DNA from: a virus
DNA: 64,000 nt
Strand: one strand, 5' to 3'
Virus record (IMG/VR): IMGVR_UViG_3300028008_000005
Location: 1-64,000 of that record
A model generated the notes under the pieces. The model saw only the letters and a list, made by a program, of their open reading frames with translations. It ran no database searches and had not been told where the DNA came from. The position numbers were made by a program, and so were the translations under genes. Position 1 is the first letter of the stretch, and each line of letters begins with the position of its first letter. This document shows positions 49,139 through 57,290 of the stretch, in pieces.

Positions 49139-49402
49139 ATGACTAATCAGTGGCATGGTGGTAAAGGCGATAAAGTACGTAAGGTAAATCAAGCTAAATT
49201 TGATTCTAACTGGGATGCTATTTTTGGAAAGAAAGAAGATAAAAACTTTAAAAGAACCCAGCAAGACCTAACAGAATTAAATGGAGATGGTAATCGTCAA
49301 CGAGGTCATTACGGTGAAGACGAAAGCAACCCCGATGAAGATAAAGATCTTAAGTTTATGACAGCTAAAGACTATGTTAGTGGAACAGATAAAGATGAAT
49401 AG
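49139..49402 (+). CDS. conserved small phage protein
   Basis: 87 aa. NQWHGGKGDKVRKVNQAKFDSNWDAIFGKK is a widespread phage pattern of unknown role; the C-terminus is acidic. ATG 49139 is favoured over 49133 by this N-terminus. Overlaps the endolysin start by 8 nt. Confidence 0.7.
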   Translation: MTNQWHGGKGDKVRKVNQAKFDSNWDAIFGKKEDKNFKRTQQDLTELNGDGNRQRGHYGEDESNPDEDKDLKFMTAKDYVSGTDKDE

Positions 49403-49856
49403 AGAAGCTGTCTACGAACAACTAAAAATTGATGAGGGAGTAGTATATGACATCTATCTCGACCATCTCGGCTATCCAACCTTCGGAGTTGGTCATCTTA
49501 TCCGAGAAAGTGATGAGGAATTCGGCAGGGGAGTTGGTACTGGAGTCAGTGAAGAACGAGTCAGGGCGTGTTTCGAACGTGACCTTGACATTGCAATCAG
49601 CGAATGCTGCACTCTATACGGCGAAGGGAGCTTTGGAGCATATCGAGATGAGGTCCAGCAGGTTCTGGTCAACATGATGTTTAACATGGGCCGACCGAGA
49701 CTCAGTAAATTTAAGAAATTCAATGCTGCTATTGCTAAAGGTGATTGGTTAGAAGCAGCAAAGGAAGGTAGAGACTCACGGTGGTATAATCAAGTTACTA
49801 ATCGTGCAGAAAGATTAATGATAAAACTTGAAATTTTAGAGAGTTTAGATAGATAA
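49395..49856 (+). CDS. e: T4-type endolysin (GH24 lysozyme)
   Basis: 153 aa against 164 in T4 lysozyme. The catalytic triad is conserved: Glu in LKIDEGVVYDIY, Asp in YLDHLGYPTFGVGH and Thr in YPTFG. VNMMFNMG and SRWYNQVTNRAERL match the C-terminal lobe. No signal peptide, so it needs a holin. Late gene in the 48.2-kb transcript. A second hydrolase (SleB-like) is at 61.3 kb. Confidence 0.92.
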   Translation: MNREAVYEQLKIDEGVVYDIYLDHLGYPTFGVGHLIRESDEEFGRGVGTGVSEERVRACFERDLDIAISECCTLYGEGSFGAYRDEVQQVLVNMMFNMGRPRLSKFKKFNAAIAKGDWLEAAKEGRDSRWYNQVTNRAERLMIKLEILESLDR

Positions 49857-49872
49857 TAATTGGAGAATAATA

Positions 49873-50352
49873 ATGGCTAAATTTAATAGATTGCTTGACG
49901 CAGACTTTCAACCACCAAGGACTTGGATTCTTGATCTATCTCTATCTTATGATTCAGATTGTCTAAGCGAAAACGAAGCGAGTTCGCTTAAAGCAGTTGG
50001 TGTAAAAATTAACAAGAATATGAAGATTACCGTACCAAAGAAGTTTAAGACTGATTTGGCCTCTGTTCCCCGTTTCGGATGGATTTTTGTTGCCCCTTTT
50101 GATATTGCCAGAGCAGGTGTAGTACATGATTATATGTATTATTGCATTCGACAATATCGATCTAGTATGGATGAAGCTGGCATTCCAGAAGATCCTTATT
50201 TAATCTCAGAAGCCAAAACTGTTGCTGATAAGGTATTTAAAGAAGCAATGGACGTTTCAGCAGATCATGTTTCTGGCTGGAAAAAATGGGTAGCTTGGAA
50301 AACAGTATCATTGTTTGGATGGAGCTCAATTGTTCCAAGAGACGAACTATAG
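49873..50352 (+). CDS. DUF1353-like protein
   Basis: 159 aa. KKFKTDLASVPRFGWIFVAPF...ARAGVVHDYMYYC matches the DUF1353 phage family (T-D-x-A-S-x-P...A-x-x-H-D). Often near lysis or tail genes; function unknown. Stop overlaps the next GTG (TAGTG). Confidence 0.75.
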   Translation: MAKFNRLLDADFQPPRTWILDLSLSYDSDCLSENEASSLKAVGVKINKNMKITVPKKFKTDLASVPRFGWIFVAPFDIARAGVVHDYMYYCIRQYRSSMDEAGIPEDPYLISEAKTVADKVFKEAMDVSADHVSGWKKWVAWKTVSLFGWSSIVPRDEL

Positions 50353-50669
50353 TGTGGATACTGCTAATTAGAGCAGCCATTACCGGCATATTTGGTTCTG
50401 CATTTGGTAAATGGTTTCTTTCTACCCGCATGGGAATGTGGTTTCAAAAGAAACTAAATGCCTTTATGGAATATCTTGCAGTCAAGTATGATATACAGAT
50501 TGCTAAGAAAGAAGCTAAATGGCGTTCTGATTACCCTCTTTTAGCAGAAAGAATTGATAAGCTTGAAGCTTGGACGCATCCTCCAGTAGCACCCGGTGGA
50601 GCAACAGAATTAGTTAAAGAGATAGAAACTCTAAAAAAAGAAATAGATTTATTAAAACGAAAGAAATAA
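50352..50669 (+). CDS. membrane-anchored coiled-coil protein
   Basis: 105 aa, GTG start overlapping the upstream TAG. Hydrophobic N-terminus (WILLIRAAITGIFGSAFGKWFL), then a charged helix and C-terminal coiled coil (ELVKEIETLKKEIDLLKRKK). Position after the endolysin suggests a lysis role, but no holin family is evident. Confidence 0.6.
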   Translation: MWILLIRAAITGIFGSAFGKWFLSTRMGMWFQKKLNAFMEYLAVKYDIQIAKKEAKWRSDYPLLAERIDKLEAWTHPPVAPGGATELVKEIETLKKEIDLLKRKK

Positions 50670-50680
50670 AGGAGGATGTT

Positions 50681-51976
50681 ATGAGAAAGTTACTTACAAT
50701 GATTACATTTTTTCTTGTTGGCTTTGTTGCTGGCGGAGTTAATGGTCAAACATATACAGAAGAAGTAGCAAGCATTATTAACGAAAACTGCGTGGTCTGT
50801 CACAGAGCAGGCGGCATTGGACCTATGAGCTTTGAAACATATGAGCAAGTAAGACCATGGGCACCACTTATCCAAATGAGAGTGGCTAACCGTGAAATGC
50901 CTCCCTATGCATACGATCATGGAATTGGTATTCAAGACTTGCAAGGTGACTGGCGACTATCACAGGATGACATAGACACTGTTGTTGCGTGGGTCAATGA
51001 AGGATCTCAATACGGCAATCCAGACACAGTATTACAGTCAGTTGACCTAGGCGATCCAGAAGCATGGAGCTTCGAAGGAGACTTTGGAGTACCAGATGCA
51101 ATCATACCAAGTGTAGCAATCGATATTCCGGCAAACGGTAACGACCTATGGCATAAGCATTTAGTACCTACAGGCCTTACTGAAGATCGCTGCATTAAAG
51201 CAGTACAGGTAAAGCCTCGTGGTGATGCAAAAGCAGTAGTGCATCACGCTAACTCCAATGTTGTTATTGACGGAGGTCGTGAAGGTATGCTCACGGAGTA
51301 TGCTATGGGAAAGTGGGGAGAGATCGTCCCAGAGGGAGTATGCAGGCTACTTCCAGGAAACGCAGAAATCAGATGGGATATTCACATGTTCCCGGGTGGA
51401 CTTGGAGCAATGGCACCCGGATCAGTTATCAAAGACAACGTGGTAGAGATTGGTCTTTGGTTATATACCGAAGAGGAAAGCCAAGGATTGAAATACAAAC
51501 AAGATTTGAGTCTGTATCGCCTAGGCAACCAGGACGATATTACGATACCCCCAAATGGTTACTACATGACTCAAGGTTTACACAGTTTTGATCATCCAGT
51601 TAGACTAGATAGTTTTCAACCACATGGACACTTGCGTATGAACGCAGCAAGTTTGGAAATATTCTATCCAGAGACAGGACGCACAGAACAGATTAGCCAA
51701 GTAAGTAATTGGAGTGCAACATGGCATCACAGTCATTTATATGACCCAGATGTAGCACCACTCTTACCAGCAGGCGCAGTGATTGTTCTGAAGCAATGGT
51801 ACGATAACACATCAGACAATCCAAATAACCCAGATCCAGATATGTGGGTAATGGGTGGCTCAAGAACAGGCGATGAGATGACGCACGCGTGGCTTGCTAT
51901 TACGCATCTAGATGACGAAGGATATAATAGGCTAAAAGATGAAAGAAATGAAAGAGTTGAGCTTGCTAATAGATAA
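50681..51976 (+). CDS. secreted cytochrome c / copper type II monooxygenase-like protein (first copy)
   Basis: 431 aa, AGGAGG upstream. Signal peptide ends near NGQ (residues 21-23). The haem-binding site is C37-V-V-C-H41 with a possible axial Met in REMPP (M73). The downstream PHM-like region holds the pattern of copper ligands: H188-H189 and H235 (CuH site), H315-x-H317 and a late Met (CuM site), as in peptidylglycine monooxygenase. Predicted periplasmic redox enzyme; substrate unknown. Extremely unusual for a phage. Its DNA looks more G+C-rich than neighbouring genes. Confidence 0.78.
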   Translation: MRKLLTMITFFLVGFVAGGVNGQTYTEEVASIINENCVVCHRAGGIGPMSFETYEQVRPWAPLIQMRVANREMPPYAYDHGIGIQDLQGDWRLSQDDIDTVVAWVNEGSQYGNPDTVLQSVDLGDPEAWSFEGDFGVPDAIIPSVAIDIPANGNDLWHKHLVPTGLTEDRCIKAVQVKPRGDAKAVVHHANSNVVIDGGREGMLTEYAMGKWGEIVPEGVCRLLPGNAEIRWDIHMFPGGLGAMAPGSVIKDNVVEIGLWLYTEEESQGLKYKQDLSLYRLGNQDDITIPPNGYYMTQGLHSFDHPVRLDSFQPHGHLRMNAASLEIFYPETGRTEQISQVSNWSATWHHSHLYDPDVAPLLPAGAVIVLKQWYDNTSDNPNNPDPDMWVMGGSRTGDEMTHAWLAITHLDDEGYNRLKDERNERVELANR

Positions 51977-52097
51977 TCGCAATAGGTTAGATATAGATAG
52001 GGATTGGGAAGAATACCAAGAACTAACTGAAGAGATCCAACTTTTACAAAATGATTTAGTAACACTATCAATTATGGGAGAAGATTTAAATGAATAA
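51948..52097 (+). CDS. 49-residue acidic coiled-coil protein
   Basis: ATG inside the previous gene's end, stop inside the next gene's start (8-nt overlap). Helical, charged (LLIDNRNRLDIDRDWEEYQELTEEIQLLQNDLVTL). No family recognised; its overlaps suggest a real coupled ORF in the redox cassette. Confidence 0.5.
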   Translation: MKELSLLIDNRNRLDIDRDWEEYQELTEEIQLLQNDLVTLSIMGEDLNE

Positions 52098-53334
52098 AAT
52101 AAACGCTGCGGCAGGAACATTAGGTGTTCTATTGCTAATGCTTGGACTTAGAGCAGAAGCGCATGACGATGTAAAGATCGACTACGCAGAGAACGTAGCC
52201 CCTATCTTTGTAGAACAATGTCAAAGCTGCCACCGTGAAGGTGGTATTGCACCGTGGGCAATGAGTGACTTTAGAATGTTGCAAGCATTCGCCCCTGCAA
52301 TCCGTGAAGCAGTTACAACATTAGAAATGCCACCCGGGCAGATTGATCGCAAATATGCAAAGGATATTATCAATCATCGCACACTCAGTCATACAGAAAT
52401 GGAGACTATTGTACAGTGGATTGATGCAGGCGCTCCTGTCGAAGGTGACAGAGATCCGCTAACAGAAACTGTATACTCAACATCAGAGTGGGTACACGGT
52501 GAGCCTGATATGATTGTCTATGTACCAGCACAAGAAATTCCTGCTGGTCCTTCTGCGATTCCATATCGTTATGTTGGTGTAGACTTAGGACTAACTGAAG
52601 ACAAATGGCTTCGTGGTTCAGAGTTTTTGCCTTCAGAGCCTACAGTAATGCATCACATGCTAAACTCAGTAAGTGTACCGGGAGAGCGTAATGGCAACAT
52701 CTTAGGCACACAAGGTGGCGGACAAGAAGAAATGAACTACGCTAGTGTGAGTGCATATGTACCAGGAGGCGATCCAGAATTTTATGACGAGAACACTGGT
52801 GGTTTGTTAAGAGCAGGTTCAACAGTAAACTTACAGTTACACTACACACCAGACGGCAGAGCAAGAACTGACGAAGCAAGAATTGGTTTGTACTTTCACG
52901 ATGAAGGTGTAGTACCAGAAGAGAGAATGGCAGGCGACTGTGCTTGTATCTTCCCTAACAACTGGACAACTATCCCTGCATTTGATCCTAACTTTGTACA
53001 AACAGCAGAAGTAGTTCTAAAGCAAGATGTAATGCTGCACACATTCTTACCACACATGCACTTCCGTGGCAAGAGTATGAAAGCAACTGCATTCTATCCA
53101 GACGGCACTGTAGAAGAACTAATTGATGTACCAAGATATGAATATGCTTGGCAACTATCATACACGTGGAGAGAGCCTAAGTTCTTACCTGTAGGTACAA
53201 GACTGTTTGTAGAGGGAGCATTTGACAACTCAGCAGAGAATAAAATGAATCCCGATCCTAGCAGAGACGTACCGTGGGGTCAGATGAGCGAAGATGAAAT
53301 GTTCTTTGGAGCATTTACTTGGAAAAACCTATAA
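52090..53334 (+). CDS. secreted cytochrome c / copper type II monooxygenase-like protein (second copy)
   Basis: 414 aa paralogue of the 50.7-kb gene. Signal peptide ends near AEA (residues 22-24). Haem site C44-Q-S-C-H48 with Met80 in LEMPP as likely axial ligand. Copper ligands: H188-H189, H251 (LQLHY), H322-M-H324 and a Met in the [15 protein letters not shown] region. The haem site and HH pair have the same spacing as in its paralogue, but overall similarity is low, so the two may act on different substrates or as a redox pair. Followed 10 nt later by the PqqA-like peptide. Confidence 0.78.
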   Translation: MNKINAAAGTLGVLLLMLGLRAEAHDDVKIDYAENVAPIFVEQCQSCHREGGIAPWAMSDFRMLQAFAPAIREAVTTLEMPPGQIDRKYAKDIINHRTLSHTEMETIVQWIDAGAPVEGDRDPLTETVYSTSEWVHGEPDMIVYVPAQEIPAGPSAIPYRYVGVDLGLTEDKWLRGSEFLPSEPTVMHHMLNSVSVPGERNGNILGTQGGGQEEMNYASVSAYVPGGDPEFYDENTGGLLRAGSTVNLQLHYTPDGRARTDEARIGLYFHDEGVVPEERMAGDCACIFPNNWTTIPAFDPNFVQTAEVVLKQDVMLHTFLPHMHFRGKSMKATAFYPDGTVEELIDVPRYEYAWQLSYTWREPKFLPVGTRLFVEGAFDNSAENKMNPDPSRDVPWGQMSEDEMFFGAFTWKNL

Positions 53335-53344
53335 GGGGACTAAT

Positions 53345-53416
53345 ATGTGGACTAAACCAGCTTATGAAAATATAAGACTTGGATTTGAAATCACTATGTA
53401 TTTTAGTGTTAGATAA
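53345..53416 (+). CDS. pqqA: PqqA-like PQQ precursor peptide
   Basis: 23 residues, the classic PqqA length. Starts [18 protein letters not shown] and ends YFSVR. Identical to Klebsiella PqqA (MWKKPAFIDLRLGLEVTL...) at 13 of 23 positions from memory, including the key Glu15 and Tyr19 (E-x-x-x-Y) that are crosslinked to form PQQ. AGGGG at 53334-53338 gives 6-nt spacing. No pqqB, C, D or E is in the window, so the host must provide them. Confidence 0.85.
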   Translation: MWTKPAYENIRLGFEITMYFSVR

Positions 53417-53445
53417 TCTATAACTTGTCAAACTAGGAAAAATAA

Positions 53446-53775
53446 ATGTCAGAAGCAGAAATAAAAAAATCTGGTCATCATCCTGCCGATACAAATGGTG
53501 ATGGTAAAGTAAGCCCTAAAGAACAAGATATGTACATGGAATTTAGGCGTAAAGAGCTTGAAGACCAAGATGCAATGCGGGATGCACAAAGGAAGATGGC
53601 ATGGTTTGCTTTAGGTGGTATGCTTCTTTATCCTTTTGCAGTTGTAGTCGCATCCATTGCAGGATTAGACCAAGCTCAGGCAACTCTCGGTGATATGGCA
53701 CCTACATATTTTGTTGCTGTTGCTGGTATTGTTGCTGCCTTTTTTGGGGCTCAGGCATTTGCTAAGAAACCATAA
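53446..53775 (+). CDS. EF-hand membrane protein, holin-like
   Basis: 109 aa. DTNGDGKVSPKE is a perfect EF-hand calcium loop, followed by a charged helix and two transmembrane helices (MAWFALGGMLLYPFAVVVASIAG and YFVAVAGIVAAFFGAQAF). This family is frequent in marine T4-like phages, sometimes called holin. AGGAAAAATAA upstream supports the ATG. A 16-bp stem terminator follows. Confidence 0.7.
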   Translation: MSEAEIKKSGHHPADTNGDGKVSPKEQDMYMEFRRKELEDQDAMRDAQRKMAWFALGGMLLYPFAVVVASIAGLDQAQATLGDMAPTYFVAVAGIVAAFFGAQAFAKKP

Positions 53776-53779
53776 TAAG

Positions 53780-53820
53780 ATTAATACGGGTAGATTTGCC
53801 TTGAATCTACCCGTATTAAT
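53780..53820. terminator. strong bidirectional terminator between convergent genes
   Basis: TTAATACGGGTAGATT (53781-53796) pairs perfectly with AATCTACCCGTATTAA (53804-53819), loop TGCCTTG; A780-T820 extends it to 17 bp. It separates the plus-strand late block from the minus-strand island. Confidence 0.85.
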
Positions 53821-53850
53821 AATTAACGGGTGATTTTCTTATGTTTTTCC

Positions 53851-54327
53851 CTAAGGGGTGTTAGACACTAGTAAGCCAATCATAACCGCGATTATCATAG
53901 TTCCTATTATACAAACTGCCCCTATAGTAATTACATCGGACCAGAACTTTTTATTTTCTGCTTCCGCCTTTGCTTTCGCTGCTCGTGCATTCATAATTCT
54001 TCTACGCTCCGCCATCATATCTTCATAAAATGCACCCTGTCCTGACCATATCAAATATTCTCGCAATTCTTTTTCAAGTTGCATGATTTTATGTTTTGCG
54101 GCTGTTGCTTCAAGTGCTTGTGCTTCGACACTAGTACCAGAAAGAAGTTTAGATGCAATTGGCGCATTTTGACTCAGATGGTTGGCTTTAATAATATTAT
54201 CTTTGGCATCAAAAAACTTGCCAAACATCTGCGCCATGTCTTGCGCTTCTTTTCCGGCATCCATTGCCTTTCTAATGGTTTTATAGGCACCGTTTGCTAT
54301 AGAGACTGCTGCTGCGATTTCTATCAT
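53851..54327 (-). CDS. helical membrane-anchored protein
   Basis: 158 aa. IEIAAAVSIANGAYKTIRKAMDAGKEAQDMAQMFGKFFDA, helical stretches and a C-terminal transmembrane helix (VITIGAVCIIGTMIIAVMIGLLV). A family I associate with marine T4-like phages. Own late promoter upstream at 54412-54419. Function unknown, possibly virion or envelope. Confidence 0.7.
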   Translation of the reverse strand: MIEIAAAVSIANGAYKTIRKAMDAGKEAQDMAQMFGKFFDAKDNIIKANHLSQNAPIASKLLSGTSVEAQALEATAAKHKIMQLEKELREYLIWSGQGAFYEDMMAERRRIMNARAAKAKAEAENKKFWSDVITIGAVCIIGTMIIAVMIGLLVSNTP

Positions 54328-54411
54328 AAACGATCCATTTGAACTGATAGCATAACAAAGAGATATAGGCGTTTCATTTGCTACTCCCTTATAAGGTAAG
54401 AACTATATCTT

Positions 54412-54419
54412 TATTTATA
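54412..54419 (-). promoter_or_regulatory. T4 late promoter (minus strand)
   Basis: TATTTATA on the plus strand, TATAAATA on the minus strand, 85 nt upstream of the 54327 start. Confidence 0.75.
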
Positions 54420-54422
54420 TAA

Positions 54423-54926
54423 TTACTCTGAGTCGTTCAGGGGGTTATCGAGTATACGCTCGATTTTATCTTCTAGTTCATCACGCATTTCTCGCAACTC
54501 TTCATCTAGATCTCTCAGACGATCATTTAACTCTGTCTCCATACCATAAACATCGTTGCGTAAGTCTCTTTGTGTCTCATTTGTAGACTCGTCAATTGTT
54601 CTTACGAATGTATCCATCTCGTCTACGTCTTCACGAACACGGTCTATGTCTTCTGCTATACTTTCAAATAAGGTTGTTACAGTATTAAACTGCTGAGATA
54701 TATCTTCTTGCAGCGAACCGACTGTCTCTGCCTGTACTGCTAACTGCTGATTAATACCAGACATATCAGGAGCAACATATTCTGTTACCGCTTGTTCTGC
54801 ATCGAGCAATCTCTGATACAGTTCAAAGCCTCCCCACATGCCACCAAGTATAGTGCCTAGTAATGGGATAAGAATTAGTGCCTTTCCGCCTGATACTTTC
54901 ATTTGTCCTATTTCTACTTCAGCCAT
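54423..54926 (-). CDS. membrane-anchored coiled-coil protein
   Basis: 167 aa: N-terminal transmembrane helix (ALILIPLLGTILGGMWGGFELY), then a long acidic coiled coil (VGSLQEDISQQFNTVTTLFESIAEDIDRVREDVDEM...RDLDEELREMRDELEDKIERIL). Overlaps the upstream gene of the island by 8 nt. Function unknown; could span the periplasm. Confidence 0.65.
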   Translation of the reverse strand: MAEVEIGQMKVSGGKALILIPLLGTILGGMWGGFELYQRLLDAEQAVTEYVAPDMSGINQQLAVQAETVGSLQEDISQQFNTVTTLFESIAEDIDRVREDVDEMDTFVRTIDESTNETQRDLRNDVYGMETELNDRLRDLDEELREMRDELEDKIERILDNPLNDSE

Positions 54927-55191
54927 TTGAAAATTTCCTTTGAATCCATTTAAATGTGTAGTAAATTGTAAGACCGTAACAAGCCAATACGCTCATAGGC
55001 ATCGCTATGTATATTAGCTCCCACGGGGATAAGAATAATATTTCCCATGTAAAGTTTGCTACTGCTTCAGCATCGCCTATAGGATGTTTAGGTATAAAGG
55101 CTTCTGCATCGTCAAATTCAACGTAGTTATGGAACTCTATCCATTCGTTATTTGTAAAACATATTTCAAATTCTTCTGGACACTCTGTCAT
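54919..55191 (-). CDS. small membrane protein
   Basis: 90 aa, acidic N-terminus with Cys pair (ECPEEFEICFTN) and two hydrophobic segments (NFTWEILFLSPWELIYIAMPMSVLACYGLTIYY). Third gene of the minus-strand island. Function unknown. Confidence 0.6.
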   Translation of the reverse strand: MTECPEEFEICFTNNEWIEFHNYVEFDDAEAFIPKHPIGDAEAVANFTWEILFLSPWELIYIAMPMSVLACYGLTIYYTFKWIQRKFSNG

Positions 55192-55193
55192 AA

Positions 55194-57290
55194 TTATCTC
55201 CCGTATTGTAAGGATATTAATTCTTTGTATTTCTTATCTGTGCCAATCATTCGCAGCATAGAGTTTCTATCATTCTGTACACTGCTCGTCGGCATACCTC
55301 TGTCAGTGTAAAAGCTAACATCTTGTAGTTGTCCGCTGTATTGTGAAAACGCACTGTTACGACCCATTAAGAATACAGTCAAGCTTTGATCTGTGAATCC
55401 GCCAGAGTCTTGCATGTTACTAGCAAACTCGTCCAAGTTTTGTTCTAGTTGTTCGTCAGACATATTTTCAGCTTGTGCGTTTGCTTTGTCTGTAGTCTCC
55501 TGTTCTTCTTGACTTGGTGGCGCAACATTAAAACGTGAGAAATCAGGTGGTGCTGTTGAAGTTAGAGCATCGCTTATCGATCCACCACTAGAGAAGGCTT
55601 GATTAGTTTGACTACCAAAGTTCTGGTCTGAAGTTGTTACACCAGATGACGATAAAGTGTCTGTGAAATCTTGGGTATCAGACTGTTGATTAGTTGCCTC
55701 AATTGATAGTGCTGAAAATATTATAGAAGGCCCTCCAAAGCTAAAATCAAGGTTAGTCTCTTCGCCGAAAGATTGTTTCCCGCCGTTAAAAGTTTGACCG
55801 CTATCTCCCATGCCCATACTACCTGAGTTTTGTTCTATTAAGTCTTCAACAATGCTTTCTTCGGTTATTTCACTAAAGCTTTGAATTTGGGATTGTTGCT
55901 GTGCCTGTGTTATGCTGTTTAAAGCGAACTTGTTGCTTGATGTTATCGATGACTGAACTAAGTTTGCACTAGATTGTATCTGGTTCATAGCAATGGCCAC
56001 AGCGTCTACTCTTCTAGCTGCGTTTTGCCTTGTTGCTACTGGACCAGATCGACTATTAACAGGTGCTGCTTTGACTACAGCGACTTCAATCATGTCTTCT
56101 CTTATGAGTAAATTGTCATCAGAATTACTCATAACTTCGGGTTGCGTGTAATTTTCTTCTTTTTTTACATCTACAATTTGCTTTTCTATTTCAGGTGTAA
56201 ATTCTTCATATGTTTCCTCTATCTCTGGTACAACTACCTCATCGAACTCTTGCTCCATCATGTCTAGTTCTGGTCCACCACCAAAGTCATCCAGAGAAGA
56301 ACCACCATTAAAAAGATCAGGTGTTGATCCATCAAATGTATCAGCTACCATTCCGTTAAAGTCATCCAGAGAAGAACCACCAAAAAACTCCTCTTGAGTT
56401 TGACCAGCTGTCAATGTATCTTGATATGTATCAAAAGGATCCGGGCCGAAATTAAGTGAAGGATCATCAACAAAATCAAATACATTATCACCAAAGACTT
56501 CAGTACCATCAAAGGATCCTACAGGATCAAAAATGCCACACGACTGTGGATTGTCGTCACATTCATCTACAGCTACGTAATTAGATAGAGTGGAGTTTAC
56601 AGTATCTAATACTGAATCAACACCGCTCGCATTCTCATACGCACCTGTTACTGTATTAAACTGCATTGTAAATGGAATATTAGAAACCCATTTATTCTTT
56701 TTATATTCAAGAACATTATATTGACCAATACTCAAATCACCTGCTGTACCTACCGTAGTGTTGTGCGACTTTATCTTTATTTTATCGTATCTAAATTTAA
56801 TATCACCTGTGTCAAAAATCTTTACTTCAAAGCTATTTAATCTATTAACATTATAATATTCTGGTATATCGTACCAGCCAAACGTGGCAGTATTGCTTGT
56901 TGTTTTATACCAAGGGTTAGGATTATATTCTACTGCTAAGTCTGTCCAAAGACCGAAAATAGAATAACTCAATGCATCCGCTTTGCTACCGTTTCTCCAT
57001 TGCTCGGTATTGTACATTTCAGCTTCTAAGTCGTATCCACTACAACAAAAAGTATGTCCCTTAACACCATTATCTTGGAAGTTCACTACACCGTTGTAAG
57101 TGACCCATGCTTTGTCGTATGTGTTATCATAGAAAGGAAAGTCAAACCCTAGATCAACTTGAGCTTGTTGGAGGTCATCGATATCAAGCTTTACTGCTGA
57201 GTTATCATTTCTTAAGTCTACAAGCACAGACGGATATTGCCCATAAGCAATTCCGCTCAATAGCATTAAGGCTATAAATAACTTTTTCAT
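55194..57290 (-). CDS. secreted NIDO-like domain protein
   Basis: 698 aa. Signal peptide MKKLFIALMLLSGIAYG. An N-terminal globular domain of about 220 residues (KAWVTYNGVVNF...FGLWTDLAVEYN...GWYDIPEYYNVNRLNSFEVKIFDTGDIKFRYDKI) resembles the NIDO extracellular domain. Then an acidic, repeat-containing region (GGSSLDDFNG twice), a Gln/Ser-rich region and a C-terminal helical part. Likely a secreted or virion-surface protein. Coupled to the N/T-rich gene upstream. Confidence 0.65.
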   Translation of the reverse strand: MKKLFIALMLLSGIAYGQYPSVLVDLRNDNSAVKLDIDDLQQAQVDLGFDFPFYDNTYDKAWVTYNGVVNFQDNGVKGHTFCCSGYDLEAEMYNTEQWRNGSKADALSYSIFGLWTDLAVEYNPNPWYKTTSNTATFGWYDIPEYYNVNRLNSFEVKIFDTGDIKFRYDKIKIKSHNTTVGTAGDLSIGQYNVLEYKKNKWVSNIPFTMQFNTVTGAYENASGVDSVLDTVNSTLSNYVAVDECDDNPQSCGIFDPVGSFDGTEVFGDNVFDFVDDPSLNFGPDPFDTYQDTLTAGQTQEEFFGGSSLDDFNGMVADTFDGSTPDLFNGGSSLDDFGGGPELDMMEQEFDEVVVPEIEETYEEFTPEIEKQIVDVKKEENYTQPEVMSNSDDNLLIREDMIEVAVVKAAPVNSRSGPVATRQNAARRVDAVAIAMNQIQSSANLVQSSITSSNKFALNSITQAQQQSQIQSFSEITEESIVEDLIEQNSGSMGMGDSGQTFNGGKQSFGEETNLDFSFGGPSIIFSALSIEATNQQSDTQDFTDTLSSSGVTTSDQNFGSQTNQAFSSGGSISDALTSTAPPDFSRFNVAPPSQEEQETTDKANAQAENMSDEQLEQNLDEFASNMQDSGGFTDQSLTVFLMGRNSAFSQYSGQLQDVSFYTDRGMPTSSVQNDRNSMLRMIGTDKKYKELISLQYGR

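Noticed and set aside
53446-53775. Firm holin call for the EF-hand membrane protein
   Set aside because: Two membrane helices and the lysis-side position fit, but the EF-hand and lack of a recognised holin family leave it only as holin-like.
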